Assembly: GCA_964396385.1 (NCBI GenBank)
Contig: CAYNFH010000098.1
Location: forward strand, 1-23,259
Direction of reading: 5' to 3'
DNA length: 23,259 nucleotides
DNA from: CAYNFH01 sp964396385
GTDB taxonomy: Bacteria > Armatimonadota > Chthonomonadetes > Chthonomonadales > CAJBBX01
Shown here in pieces: positions 1 to 8,635 of this stretch. The notes below the pieces were generated by a model, which was not told the DNA's origin, made no database searches, and saw only the letters and a list, made by a program, of their open reading frames with translations. Numbering within the stretch: position 1 is the stretch's first letter; the number at the start of each line of letters is the position of its first letter. A program made the position numbers and the translations under genes.

Positions 1-2
1 TC

Positions 3-1766
3 GCTCTGGCTATCGACGCCAAGGACCAGTACACCCACCAGCACATCCTGCGCGTCCAGCGGTATGCCATGGCCACTGCGCAGAAGATGGGCCTCAGCGG
101 CGCTGAGCTTGAGGGCGTGAACACCGGCGCGCTGCTGCACGACATCGGGAAGCTCGGCGTGCCGGAGTACGTGCTCCTCAAGCCGGGCCGGCTCACGGAC
201 GAAGAGTTCGCCAAGATCAAGAAGCACCCGGAGATCGGCGCGGCTATCCTGGACCCGGTGGAGTTCCCATGGCCCGTTCTGCCTGTGGTCAAGTACCACC
301 ATGAGAAGTGGGACGGAAGCGGTTACCCGGAGGGGCTCAAAGGTGAGGAGATCCCGCTCACAGCGCGCATCCTTGCGGTGGGAGACGTTTACGACGCCCT
401 CACGTCAAACCGCTCCTACCGCAACGCCTGGACCCATGAGAAGGCCATCGCGGAGATCAAGAACAGCTCCGGGACGCACTTCGACCCGGAGGTGGTCACC
501 GCCTTCCTGGCCGTCATCGACGACATCGTGGCTGAGATGGCGAAGGAGGGATACGGGCCGCTCGTGGTCGAGCCCTCCACCCCAGGGCCGCTCACCAGCA
601 AAGCGGACCAGGCCGCGCGTGATATCCAGCGCGCCTCTTCGGAGCTGTGGGCGCTTTACGAGGTTGCGCAGACCCTCTCCTCCAGCCTGGGTCTGCAGGA
701 GACCCTGGACATTCTGGCGCGCAAGCTGGAGGCCATCCTCCCCGGCACGGCCTGCCTTTTCATGCTCTCCGACGAGCCCCGCGCCGAGCTGAACGTGCGG
801 GCGGCGGTGGGTGTAAACCGTGAGTTCTTCCTCGGCGGGCGGACGGTGGGACCCGGCAGCAGGTCCATGCACGTGGCCACCACACAGGAGACCTATCTCG
901 GCCCCTACGATACGGATGACCTGATGCTCACGAGCTGCCCGGTGATGCAGTGGACCAACCTGAACACCGCGCTCATCGTGCCCATCGTGCATCAAGGGGA
1001 GGTGCTCGGGACCATCAACCTGTATCACCCTCAGCCCAATGCCTTCGGCCACCACGACCGGCAGCTCCTCGAGACCATCGCGGAGCGCGCGGCCATGGCG
1101 CTCTACAACGGCCTGCTGTTCGACCGCACACGCAGCCACGCGCTGACGGACCCGCTGACCGGACTGTACAACCTGCGCTACCTGACCTCATACGTGGACG
1201 ACCGATGCGCGGCGGACAGCCGGGAGGCGGCACGGGCCATGGTGGGCGAAGGTCCTCAGAACGGGGATGAATGGTCTCCAGACCGGCCGGCCACCCATGG
1301 TGATGCCTTCGCGCTGCTCTGCCTGGACCTGGACAGCTTCAAGCCGATCAACGACAACTTCGGCCACCAGAAAGGGGACCAGGTGCTGCGGGACCTGAGC
1401 ACTCTCTTCCGGTCCACGGTCCGCGAGGACGACATCGTAGCCCGCTACGGGGGCGACGAGTTCCTGATGGTGCTTCAGGGCGCCGGACCGGAGCAGGCGG
1501 AAGCGATGGCGGACCGGCTGCAGGACGCGGTAGAGCAGTATGAGCCCAACCTTCTCCACCCGCGGCTCGGTGCGCTGCACCTGGGCGTTAGCGTCGGTTT
1601 CGCCTGTTATCCGGTGGACGGACAGGACTGCGCCGCGCTCCTCTCCTGCGCGGACTCCAACATGTACCGGAACAAGACGGAGCGGAAGCTTGGCCGCCTG
1701 GCGGGTTCCACGCGACCACAGGCGCCCGCGCAAGACTCGGCTGAATCGCTGCCGCACGCGGCGTGA
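3..1766 (+). CDS. HD-GYP / GAF / GGDEF cyclic-di-GMP enzyme (5' end outside window)
   Basis: This is a cytoplasmic enzyme of c-di-GMP turnover. The reading frame is open to the window's left edge and the residues before the first ATG (base 69) already fit the HD-GYP fold (DxYTxxHxxRVxxYA), so the true start lies upstream. In order: an HD-GYP phosphodiesterase domain (HDIGK at about base 138, then HPEIG and the HHEKWDGSGYPEGLKG segment, ending near base 530); a GAF-like sensor (about 640-1120); and a GGDEF cyclase domain (DPLTGLYN at about 1150, intact GGDEF at 1449-1463). An inhibitory-site RxxD (REDD) sits five residues before GGDEF. Both catalytic motif sets look intact, so the protein could both make and degrade c-di-GMP, with the GAF domain perhaps setting the balance. 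HD-GYP preceding GAF-GGDEF is an uncommon order. The PilZ gene directly downstream fits the same signalling theme. Confidence 0.9.
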   Translation, partial: ALAIDAKDQYTHQHILRVQRYAMATAQKMGLSGAELEGVNTGALLHDIGKLGVPEYVLLKPGRLTDEEFAKIKKHPEIGAAILDPVEFPWPVLPVVKYHHEKWDGSGYPEGLKGEEIPLTARILAVGDVYDALTSNRSYRNAWTHEKAIAEIKNSSGTHFDPEVVTAFLAVIDDIVAEMAKEGYGPLVVEPSTPGPLTSKADQAARDIQRASSELWALYEVAQTLSSSLGLQETLDILARKLEAILPGTACLFMLSDEPRAELNVRAAVGVNREFFLGGRTVGPGSRSMHVATTQETYLGPYDTDDLMLTSCPVMQWTNLNTALIVPIVHQGEVLGTINLYHPQPNAFGHHDRQLLETIAERAAMALYNGLLFDRTRSHALTDPLTGLYNLRYLTSYVDDRCAADSREAARAMVGEGPQNGDEWSPDRPATHGDAFALLCLDLDSFKPINDNFGHQKGDQVLRDLSTLFRSTVREDDIVARYGGDEFLMVLQGAGPEQAEAMADRLQDAVEQYEPNLLHPRLGALHLGVSVGFACYPVDGQDCAALLSCADSNMYRNKTERKLGRLAGSTRPQAPAQDSAESLPHAA

Positions 1767-1820
1767 GGGGATCTCCCCCTTACCCTCTCCTTCGTAAGGC
1801 GGGACAATCCGAGCTGCGCT

Positions 1821-1843
1821 CCCTCCCCTTCGCAAGGGGAGGG
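1821..1843. repeat. Perfect 10-bp hairpin, CCCTCCCCTT / AAGGGGAGGG
   Basis: The two arms (1821-1830 and 1834-1843) are perfectly complementary around a CGC loop, in the gap between the HD-GYP gene and the PilZ gene. No T-run follows, so it is not a clear intrinsic terminator. Its form resembles dispersed GC-rich intergenic palindromes found in many genomes; whether it recurs here cannot be seen from one window. Confidence 0.6.
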
Positions 1844-1872
1844 TTGGGAGGGGTTGAGTGAGGAACGGGATT

Positions 1873-2235
1873 ATGACACTGGATCCACATGAGCGGCAGG
1901 CGCTGCTCGAAGACCGGCGGGAAGCCCTCCGGCAGGGGCTTCATGGACTCGCCATCACGGCGCGTCATGCCGAGCTGGGCCTGCACGCGGGCACGCTGCT
2001 GGACGTGAGCCGTACAGGGGTGCGGTTCGAGGCGGCAGTCTGCTTCCCCTGCGGGGCGGAGCTGATCGTCTACGCGCCGGAAGGCTTCGTGCTCCGTCCC
2101 ATCCGCGCCCGTATCGTGCGCCAGAAGCTGGTCGAGGACTCACGCGGCACCCGTTTCGAGTACGGAGTGCGCTTCACCGAGGAGGCCGAGCTCCGGCGCC
2201 ACACGTGGTGGCTCACCCTCCGGAAAGAGGAGTAG
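1873..2235 (+). CDS. PilZ-type c-di-GMP binding protein
   Basis: A 120-aa single-domain protein, probably a cytoplasmic c-di-GMP receptor. Visible motifs are RxxxR (REALR, residues 16-20) and D-x-S-x-x-G (DVSRTG, 44-49), the two ligand-contact motifs of PilZ domains at about the usual spacing. A typical late PilZ strand (YGVRFTE) follows. I chose the ATG at 1873 because GAGGAAC lies at a good ribosome-binding distance. An in-frame GTG at 1858 is possible but has no better site. It follows the c-di-GMP enzyme by about 105 bp in the same orientation, so it may read that enzyme's output. The target is unknown; no effector domain is attached. Confidence 0.75.
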   Translation: MTLDPHERQALLEDRREALRQGLHGLAITARHAELGLHAGTLLDVSRTGVRFEAAVCFPCGAELIVYAPEGFVLRPIRARIVRQKLVEDSRGTRFEYGVRFTEEAELRRHTWWLTLRKEE

Positions 2236-2295
2236 GGGCGGCCCTCTGTGACCGCGCGTCCAGGATGTTGCGGGCGGCCACAGGGCCGCCCCTAC
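2232..2295. terminator. Intergenic palindrome between convergent genes
   Basis: The left arm GTAGGGGCGGCCCTCTGTG (2232-2250) pairs with the right arm CACAGGGCCGCCCCTAC (2279-2295), with one 2-nt bulge. It overlaps the end of the PilZ gene and the stop codon of the convergent glycosidase gene. The position suggests a bidirectional terminator, although there is no strong U-tract. GTAGGGGCGGCCC-type palindromes also occur as high-copy dispersed repeats in several phyla (general knowledge, not verified here). Confidence 0.6.
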
Positions 2296-3578
2296 ACAAA
2301 CACCTTCTCCGGCAATCCGGCCGCTACAAATCCGCGGTACGCGTCCGCGGCGCTCGTGGGAACGCGCTCCAGGCCCTGACGTGACGGGCGCAGATCCCAC
2401 AGTCCCATATCGATCAGGTAGTCCTCCACGGTTTTGCTGCCCCGCTGGTACCCCCACGTCACCAGAGAGAACAGCGGCCAGTACGTATACCCCACCACCG
2501 CCTGCCCGCCTTTCCGCGCATCCGCCACCACGGCCACGGAGTCCCTGATCCACCGGATCCGGCGTGACGGAGGACCGGTGGATGCGGTCTCCGTCACCAT
2601 CAGAGGCACCTGCGCGTACCGTTCGGCGTACAGATCCGTGAGCGCGCGGAGCGTCTCGGACCACGTGTGGACAATGCGCACCCTAATGCGCCCCTCCCGT
2701 GTGCGGTAGACCACCTTGCGGGAGTACATGGGGTACATGTTGTAGCCGATCGCGTCCGGCCGGACGCGATTGGTGTGAAACCATTTCAGGTCGCCTTCGC
2801 CGATGCCCTGCGATAGCAGCCAGGCGGAAAGGGGATGCTCCGCATGAACGCGCCCCATCACCAGGTCTAGCGCGAGGAAGACCACCTCCTGCCTCTGGCG
2901 CGCTGTCTGAACCACCTCTTCATCCGACGGATCGTGTGCCTCGTAGTGGTCCGTGGCATCCACGTGGACGAATACGGCACGCGGCTCTACCTCCACTATG
3001 GCCCGCTGCGTCAGGCATATTCCGCGGCATAGCTGCGCCATGATGCCGACGAAGCCCCGCCAGCTCTTCCGGTGTGGGGGCCACCAGCCGAGGCGGCCGG
3101 CGTAGTAGGCGTTCACGCGCGGCTCGTTCAGCGGGGTGTACCAGTAGCACATCCCACGGTAGTGCCGGGCAAACTCTCGTGCGTATTCGGCGACCCGTTC
3201 GGGATATTCCGGATCCAGAAAGGACCCCTTGAGCCAGTTCGGCGTCCCGTAATGGACGAGATCAATGATGGGCTCGATGCGGTGGTGGTTTACGAGCCGA
3301 TCCAGGACGCGGTCCGTCCATGACCACTCGAACACCCCGGGAGATGGGTTCACCCGGTACCAGGGGATGCCGTACCGTACGCACGGAACCCTCAGACTGG
3401 CGACGAGGTCCAGGTCCTGCTGCCAGCGATCGTAGTGCTCGGTCAGTGCGTACTCATCGAGCGTGCGCCCGGTCACGGCGTTCGGCTCGGAGATGAAGGT
3501 GTCCTCAATGCCCGTCGACCAGAGGAAGCCATCCTTGTCGGGCATGGCAAGCGGGGGCCAGTCGCGAGGGAGAGCCAT
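2292..3578 (-). CDS. GH1-like (clan GH-A) glycoside hydrolase, copy 2 of a tandem pair
   Basis: A 428-aa TIM-barrel glycosidase-like protein, probably a beta-glycosidase of cytoplasmic location because no signal peptide is visible. The acid/base motif is YTPLNEP (Glu152) and the nucleophile motif is MVTETAS (Glu330), matching the TxNEP and TENG-type motifs of GH1/clan GH-A. The barrel strand motif LVHYGTPNWL and the YNMYP segment also fit. The start at 3578 gives an N-terminus that aligns with its neighbour (start of DGFLWSTGIED); the ORF could extend upstream to 3800, but that stretch overlaps the preceding gene. It lies 28 bp downstream of the other hydrolase gene, so the two are probably cotranscribed. 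The substrate is unknown. Upstream divergent sugar kinase suggests a carbohydrate role. Confidence 0.75.
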   Translation of the reverse strand: MALPRDWPPLAMPDKDGFLWSTGIEDTFISEPNAVTGRTLDEYALTEHYDRWQQDLDLVASLRVPCVRYGIPWYRVNPSPGVFEWSWTDRVLDRLVNHHRIEPIIDLVHYGTPNWLKGSFLDPEYPERVAEYAREFARHYRGMCYWYTPLNEPRVNAYYAGRLGWWPPHRKSWRGFVGIMAQLCRGICLTQRAIVEVEPRAVFVHVDATDHYEAHDPSDEEVVQTARQRQEVVFLALDLVMGRVHAEHPLSAWLLSQGIGEGDLKWFHTNRVRPDAIGYNMYPMYSRKVVYRTREGRIRVRIVHTWSETLRALTDLYAERYAQVPLMVTETASTGPPSRRIRWIRDSVAVVADARKGGQAVVGYTYWPLFSLVTWGYQRGSKTVEDYLIDMGLWDLRPSRQGLERVPTSAADAYRGFVAAGLPEKVFV

Positions 3579-3606
3579 TGGGAACCTGGGGCTCCGAGGG
3601 CGCGTT

Positions 3607-4833
3607 TTAGGCGGCCGCGGGCGCTTCGGCCCGCCGCGATGAGACCACCGCTGCCGCAGCCGGCCGGTCAAATATGCGCTGCAGGTCCCGCACGGCCGCC
3701 AGCGCGGCCCGGCAAGGCTCGCGCGCCGCCACGTCGGACTCACGCGCGTCCCACAGACCCATGGGCCGAAATGCAAGCGACTCCCAGTCCGCCATGCCAA
3801 CCACGGGGTACACGCAGATCCCGTGGAGGTCTACACCCTCTTCACGGGCTATGAGGCACTGCCGGCCGATCTGATGCAGCCAGCGGGCCCGGTCCTCGCC
3901 GTAGGAAGCCGTCTCTGTCACAACCACCGGCACATCGTAGCGGCGATGCACCTTGATCAGGAGCTTGCTGAAGGGCAGACGACGCGGATCGTCTTCCGCC
4001 AGGACGGAGCCGGACCGCTGGTGCTCCCACTGGTTGACGCCGTAGTAGTTGATCCCGGCGATGTCCAGATGGCGCGGGCTGCCGCCCAGCTCCGGAGCGG
4101 TCCGGCCCGCCAGCATGTCAAAGGACTCGAATACGAAGTGATCGTTGAAATACCGTGCTTCGTCCTCCAGCCAGGGCGCGTCCGCGGGTGCGACGACGCG
4201 GACCACCGGGTCGCAGTTCACCATGCGGGCGCGAGGGTCCACCTCCCGAATGGCGTTGATGCCTGCAATAGCCGCCTGCGCGAGGCGGCGCTTGAGCTCA
4301 GCCGCACGTCCGATGGCGAATGGAGCAAACATCCCCACCTGACCGCCCGCCCAGGCGAAGAAGCTGATCTCGTTCACCGGCGTGTAGAAGCGCTGCCCTC
4401 TGGCACCGCGCCGCTCGCCGTGGCCCCTCTTCACTAGCAGCGTCGCGAAGGCCCTGCAGTAGGCCGCGAACCGCTCGACGAACGGCTCGCGGAAGGGATC
4501 CAGGTCCTCCGGGTAACCGTAGTGGAAGAGGTCCCAGATGATGGTGATGCCCTCTTCCTCCGCTGCACGGATGAAGGGCATGGCGGAGGAAAAGTCCAGG
4601 CGGCCACCCCGGTCCACCAGGTTCCATCGAACGCCGTCTCGCGCTACGAGGATGCCTGCCGCTCGGAGCAGGCGGTAGTCGGATGCCACGCGCGCGTCGT
4701 GGCGCGTCAGCGCCATCTCATCGATACGCTTGCGATCAAAGTTAAGAGGGGTGGAGCACTCGAAGCCGCCGAGAACGAAGCTTGGAAAGAGATCGGTCGT
4801 GATGGACAGGTCGCGGGCTGGGGATATCGCCAT
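3607..4833 (-). CDS. GH1-like (clan GH-A) glycoside hydrolase, copy 1 of a tandem pair
   Basis: A 408-aa protein related in architecture to the downstream hydrolase. It has an acid/base-type motif FYTPVNEISFF (Glu155) and a nucleophile-type VVTETASYG (Glu307). The NEP proline is replaced by Ile, a departure from canonical GH1. Barrel motifs include WDLFHYGYPEDL and AGINYYGVNQWE. The ATG at 4833 has AAAGGAAAGGA upstream; the ORF extends further to 4974 but the extra residues look non-coding. The C-terminus ends in an Ala-rich tail. It is first in a two-gene - strand unit and divergent from the sugar kinase at 5095. The pair could be paralogous enzymes with different substrates, or a heteromer; neither can be decided here. 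Confidence 0.7.
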   Translation of the reverse strand: MAISPARDLSITTDLFPSFVLGGFECSTPLNFDRKRIDEMALTRHDARVASDYRLLRAAGILVARDGVRWNLVDRGGRLDFSSAMPFIRAAEEEGITIIWDLFHYGYPEDLDPFREPFVERFAAYCRAFATLLVKRGHGERRGARGQRFYTPVNEISFFAWAGGQVGMFAPFAIGRAAELKRRLAQAAIAGINAIREVDPRARMVNCDPVVRVVAPADAPWLEDEARYFNDHFVFESFDMLAGRTAPELGGSPRHLDIAGINYYGVNQWEHQRSGSVLAEDDPRRLPFSKLLIKVHRRYDVPVVVTETASYGEDRARWLHQIGRQCLIAREEGVDLHGICVYPVVGMADWESLAFRPMGLWDARESDVAAREPCRAALAAVRDLQRIFDRPAAAAVVSSRRAEAPAAA

Positions 4834-5032
4834 TACGTGTCCTTTCCTTTGCGGTCTCACGAGCTCTTGACAGAGACCGGCGGCACGTTGGTTCGCTGTG
4901 CCAGTACACGGGCCTGTCCGGGCCGCTTCAGCGGCCAGACTGGCAAGTTGTCCTCGGATGGAGGACGTTCCCAACAGCGCTTGGGTTCCTCCAACCGCCC
5001 GAACCGTGCTCGCCGAGACGGCCGCGCATGCG

Positions 5033-5038
5033 TATAAT
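5033..5038 (+). promoter_or_regulatory. Candidate -10 box TATAAT for the kinase operon
   Basis: A perfect TATAAT lies about 57 bp before the sugar-kinase ATG in the 261-bp divergent intergenic region. No convincing -35 is visible at 16-18 bp, so it may depend on an activator or be fortuitous. Confidence 0.4.
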
Positions 5039-5094
5039 TAGGCTGACTTCCCGCCCGATCTTGGTTGCGCACGACGGGCGATTTGGGACGCCTC

Positions 5095-6564
5095 ATGCCG
5101 GACGACACACTCGTATTGGCGCTTGACATAGGAACCTCCTCCGCCCGCGCGATGCTCTTTGATCCGCGAGGCAAGGCAGTGGAGGGCCTGCGCAGCCAGG
5201 TCCACTACAGTCCCGAGACAGATGCATCGGGAGCCGCCGTGCTGGACGCGGACCGGGTGGTGGAGGCGGTAGCTGGCTGCGTGGACGGCGTCCTCCGGGA
5301 CGCAGGAGACCGAGCGCGCCACATCCGCGCGGTGGGGGCGGCCACCTTCTGGCACAGCATGCTGGGCGTGGACGCGTCCGGAGCGGCCGTAACGCCGCTC
5401 TACACCTGGGCGGACACCCGCTCCGCGGAAGCGGCCAGCCGACTGCGCAGCGAAGTCGATGCGGCCGCCGTCCACGCACGCACCGGCTGCGCCATCCATC
5501 CGAGCTACTATCCGGCGCGCATCCTCTGGCTCCGGGAGAGCGCGCCGGACGAATTCGGTAGGGCGGCCAAGTGGATCTCACCGGGCGAGTACCTCTACAG
5601 TCGCCTGTTCGGCGGCTCCCAATGCTCGCTCTCCATGGCGTCCGGTACCGGCCTATTCGACCAGCACGGCTGCCGGTGGGATGCCGACATGATCCAGGCG
5701 GTTGGGCTCCGGCCGGACGCGCTGCAGGCGCTTACCGATATCGACGCGCCCGCTACCGGCCTCTCGCACCAGTGGGCCGAGCGCTGGCCGGTACTGGCAA
5801 GTATCCCCTGGATTCCGGCCATCGGGGACGGAGCGGCGAGCAACCTGGGCAGCGGATGCGCCACCAGCCGGCGTATCGCCATTAACCTCGGCACCTCCGG
5901 GGCCATCCGCGTGCTCTGGCAGGCCGGCGAGTTCACGATCCCGCCGGACCTGTGGTGCTACCGCCTGGACCGGCGCCGGCCCGTGATGGGCGCGGCGTTC
6001 AGCGATGGAGGCGACTCGTACGCCTGGGCCGCGCACACGCTAGCGCTGCCTGCCACGGATGCGGTAGAGCAGGAAATGGCGCGGCGAACTCCTGGCGCGC
6101 ACGGCCTCGTCTTCCTGCCCTTCCTGGCCGGGGAGCGCAGCATCGGGTGGAGGCCCGACGCGCGGGCGACACTGCACGGAATGTCAGTCTCCACCGCGCC
6201 GCTGGACATCGTGGAGGCCATCATGGAAGGGGTCGCGCTCCGGTTCGCGCTGGCGGCCCGCACCCTCTTCCGCGAGTTTCCCGATGCCCGGGAGATAGTC
6301 GCATCCGGCGGTGCCATCGGCAAGTCACCGGCCTGGGCGCGCATGATCTCGGATGCCATTGGCCACCCGATAACGCTCTGGCCGGAAAGCGAGGCTACGG
6401 CGCGCGGTGCGGCCGCGGTGGCACTGGCCGCGATCGGACAGTCGCTTCCGGAGGAGGAGACCGCCGGCCCCATCGCCCATATAATAGAACCGAATCCCGC
6501 GCACCACGAGCTCTTCCAGGAGGAGCTCGCGCGGCAGGAAGACCTGTACAGAAGGCTGCTGTAG
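5095..6564 (+). CDS. FGGY-family carbohydrate kinase (gluconokinase/xylulokinase-like)
   Basis: A 489-aa cytoplasmic sugar kinase that would transfer the ATP gamma-phosphate to a sugar or sugar acid. The N-terminal phosphate-1 motif ALDIGTSSARAMLFD begins at residue 9. The IPAIGDGAASNLGSG segment near residue 240 carries the expected catalytic Asp. The adenosine-side motifs INLGTSGAIR and IVASGGAIGKSPAWARMISD are present, and full length matches the family (about 490-520 aa). The ATG at 5095 starts at the conserved strand; a TTG at 5065 would add ten unsupported residues. The WHSMLGVDASGAAVTPLYTWADTRS region resembles gluconate kinases more than glycerol kinases, but substrate assignment is uncertain. 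The cyclase gene follows after 3 bp, so it heads an operon. Confidence 0.85.
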   Translation: MPDDTLVLALDIGTSSARAMLFDPRGKAVEGLRSQVHYSPETDASGAAVLDADRVVEAVAGCVDGVLRDAGDRARHIRAVGAATFWHSMLGVDASGAAVTPLYTWADTRSAEAASRLRSEVDAAAVHARTGCAIHPSYYPARILWLRESAPDEFGRAAKWISPGEYLYSRLFGGSQCSLSMASGTGLFDQHGCRWDADMIQAVGLRPDALQALTDIDAPATGLSHQWAERWPVLASIPWIPAIGDGAASNLGSGCATSRRIAINLGTSGAIRVLWQAGEFTIPPDLWCYRLDRRRPVMGAAFSDGGDSYAWAAHTLALPATDAVEQEMARRTPGAHGLVFLPFLAGERSIGWRPDARATLHGMSVSTAPLDIVEAIMEGVALRFALAARTLFREFPDAREIVASGGAIGKSPAWARMISDAIGHPITLWPESEATARGAAAVALAAIGQSLPEEETAGPIAHIIEPNPAHHELFQEELARQEDLYRRLL

Positions 6565-6567
6565 TAG

Positions 6568-8286
6568 ATGGCTGTTAATGATCAACAACCGCCAACCGGA
6601 GGCGTCACGTTCCTCTTCACGGACATCGTGGGCTCAACAGAGGCGTGGGAGAAGCACGGCGACGCCTTCCTGCCGGTTCTGCAGGCGCACAATGCCATCA
6701 TCACCGAGGCCATCTCGCGGTTCGGCGGCTACGTGGTCAAGACGGAGGGTGACTGCTACAAGGTGGCGTTCCAGGACGCCACCGCGGCGGCCAAGTGCGC
6801 TCTGGTGGCCCAGGCCGCCCTCCACCGGTACCCGTGGCCCCAGGACGTCGGCCCGGTGAGGGTCCGAATGGCCCTCCACACGGGCGAGCCGTTCATGCAG
6901 GGCGGCGACTACTTCGGGCCTCCGGTCAATCGTACGGCGCGCATCCTCTCCGCCACTCACGGCGGCCAGATACTCATCTCGGAGGAGACGGTCAGCCGCA
7001 TCCGGGGCCGCCTCGAGGCCGGGTCCAGCCTGCAGGACCTCGGCTACCATATGCTGCGCGACCTGGGGGAGCCCACCCGGCTGTACCAGCTCGAGCACAC
7101 CGCCCTGGAGGCGCGCCACTTCCCTCCCCCGCGTACCCTGAACGGCCACGCTAACAACCTGCCCGTGCAGCGGACCAGCTTCGTAGGCAGAGAGAAGGAG
7201 ATCGAGCAGATCGCGGCGCTGCTGACGCGCTCGGACGCGCCGCTCCTGACTCTCACAGGGCCGGGCGGCGTTGGCAAGACGCGGCTCTCCCTTCAGGTGG
7301 CAGCGGAACAGGTCGAATGGTTCCCGGACGGGGTGTGGTATATCGCCCTCCAGTCCGCCACGGACCTGGAGAGCGCCGCGCGGGAGGTGGCTGAAACACT
7401 GGGACTCGAGGTGCCCGCGGGCAAGGAGGCGCTCGGCGTCGTGCGGTCGTGGCTGGCGGAGCGCCGGTGCTTGCTCATCTTGGATGATTGCGGCAACGTG
7501 CGCCAGGCGGGCCATCTCATTCGCGAGCTATTGAGCGGCGCTCCGTCCCTGCGCTGTCTCGCAACTGCTCGCGAATCGCTCAAGGTGGGTGATGCAGTCG
7601 AATACGCCGTGCCGGATATGGAGCTGCCGGCCGAAGATGCGGGAGCGGCCGACCTTATGGCGGCGGAAGGCGGCCGCCTCTTCGCCGAAAGAGCTCGCGC
7701 CGCCCGCCCGGACTTCCAGCTCACCGACCGCCGCGCTCGCGTAATCTCGCGGCTGCTGCGCCGCGTGGGCGGACTGCCGGCCACCATCGAGAAGACGGCG
7801 GCCATGATGAGGAGCCGCCAGCCTACCGAAATATTGGACGCCATTGGCACGGAGTTCGTCCACGCGGCAGTGCAGATCGGGGAAGTGGCCGCCACACGGG
7901 GCAAGCAGATGCTGGAGCGCGCCAAGGAGACACCGGAGCTCGCGGCCATCCTCCACTCTGTGGGCAGTGCGGCCGTCGCGCAGCGCGACCTTGCCGAGGC
8001 CGAGCGGATCACGCGTCGGGCGCTGGGCATCTACCGGCAGCTCGGAGACCGCGCCGGCATGGCCGTTTGCCTGCGCCAGTTGGGCAACATCGCCGCGCAC
8101 CAGCGGGACCACGGCCGCGCGGCGACGCTCCTTTCGGCCGCCTACCAGACGGCGACCGAAGCCGGGCTGCCTGAAGCGCCGGAGATCCTGGCGGACCTGG
8201 AAAGCGCCCGCCGTGCCGCGGGCCGCGACGCGCGCTCCACGGGTATCACCCTCGACGAGGCCATGGCACTCGCCATGTCGGAATAG
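6568..8286 (+). CDS. Class III adenylate/guanylate cyclase fused to STAND-type NTPase and TPR-like tail
   Basis: A 572-aa signalling protein. The N-terminal class III nucleotide cyclase domain contains FTDIVGST (metal Asp19), KTEGDCYKV (base-contact Lys58, metal Asp62) and FGPPVNRTARI (transition-state Asn121, Arg125), so it looks catalytically competent. The middle is a P-loop NTPase of AfsR/NB-ARC type: FVGREKEIEQI, Walker A GPGGVGKT (231-238) and Walker B LLILDD (about 302-307). The tail (about 460-545) has TPR-like helices (ALGIYRQLGDRAGMAVCLRQLGNIA). Cyclase-NTPase-TPR fusions are known in several phyla and probably couple ligand or partner sensing to cAMP or cGMP synthesis. It lies 3 bp after the kinase and 5 bp before the ligase, so all three were probably one transcript before the insertion. 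Confidence 0.88.
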   Translation: MAVNDQQPPTGGVTFLFTDIVGSTEAWEKHGDAFLPVLQAHNAIITEAISRFGGYVVKTEGDCYKVAFQDATAAAKCALVAQAALHRYPWPQDVGPVRVRMALHTGEPFMQGGDYFGPPVNRTARILSATHGGQILISEETVSRIRGRLEAGSSLQDLGYHMLRDLGEPTRLYQLEHTALEARHFPPPRTLNGHANNLPVQRTSFVGREKEIEQIAALLTRSDAPLLTLTGPGGVGKTRLSLQVAAEQVEWFPDGVWYIALQSATDLESAAREVAETLGLEVPAGKEALGVVRSWLAERRCLLILDDCGNVRQAGHLIRELLSGAPSLRCLATARESLKVGDAVEYAVPDMELPAEDAGAADLMAAEGGRLFAERARAARPDFQLTDRRARVISRLLRRVGGLPATIEKTAAMMRSRQPTEILDAIGTEFVHAAVQIGEVAATRGKQMLERAKETPELAAILHSVGSAAVAQRDLAEAERITRRALGIYRQLGDRAGMAVCLRQLGNIAAHQRDHGRAATLLSAAYQTATEAGLPEAPEILADLESARRAAGRDARSTGITLDEAMALAMSE

Positions 8287-8291
8287 GCGCC

Positions 8292-8609
8292 ATGCTGCTC
8301 TACGACCTTATCCGTCGCGGCGCAGAGACGCACCCGGAGCGAGCCGCCCTTTACTTCCACGGCGACTCCATCAGCTACGGAGATCTGGACGCCCGGGTCA
8401 ATGCACTCGCGCGGGGCTTGGCCCAGCGGGGCATCGGCCCGAGCGACCGCGTCGCCGTCCTGCTTCCCAACTGCCCCGAGTTCGTCATCACCTACTATGC
8501 CGCCGCGGCCGTGGGGGCGGTCTGCGTCCCTGCCAACCCGCAGCTCAAGCCTCCGGAGCTCGCCTACATCTGGGGCGATGCCGGAGCGAAACTGGTCGTC
8601 ACCGCGCCG
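8292..8609 (+). pseudogene. Acyl-CoA ligase (AMP-binding family), 5' fragment, disrupted by the mobile element
   Basis: The first 106 codons of an ANL-superfamily acyl-CoA synthetase, which activates a carboxylic acid to acyl-AMP and then to acyl-CoA. The fragment has the family's usual N-terminus: LLYDLIRRGAETHPERAALY, a SYGDLDARVNALARGLAQRG helix, and VAVLLPNCPEFVITYYAAAAVGAV. It reads through DAGAKLVVTAP into the element and stops two codons inside it (Cys then TAG, ending at base 8615). Codon 8607-8609 joins in frame to codon 22175-22177 if the element and one copy of the 5-bp target repeat are removed. A truncated peptide may still be made, but it lacks all catalytic motifs. Confidence 0.95.
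8605..8609. repeat. Left copy of 5-bp target-site duplication (CGCCG)
   Basis: CGCCG immediately precedes the left terminal repeat and recurs immediately after the right terminal repeat at 22170-22174. The 5-bp size is that made by Mu-, Tn7- and Tn552-type DDE recombinases. It is short and GC-rich, but the frame restoration across it makes the call strong. Confidence 0.9.
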
Positions 8610-8635
8610 TGTTAGCCTCGAAATATCTGTCACCC
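8610..8635 (+). repeat. Left terminal inverted repeat (26 bp)
   Basis: It starts TGTTAGCCTCG and ends CTGTCACCC. Compared with the reverse complement of 22144-22169 it is identical at 19 of 26 positions, including the inner nine bases. Positions 2-4 differ, so the outermost bases are the least conserved. It is probably the transposase end-binding site. Confidence 0.88.

Noticed and set aside
405..1139. Long open frame on the - strand opposite the HD-GYP/GAF region
   Set aside because: It is a GC-bias shadow of the + strand gene, with no recognisable domain. The same holds for other long antisense frames such as 1188-1835, 6634-7515, 14500-15825 and 22130-23137.
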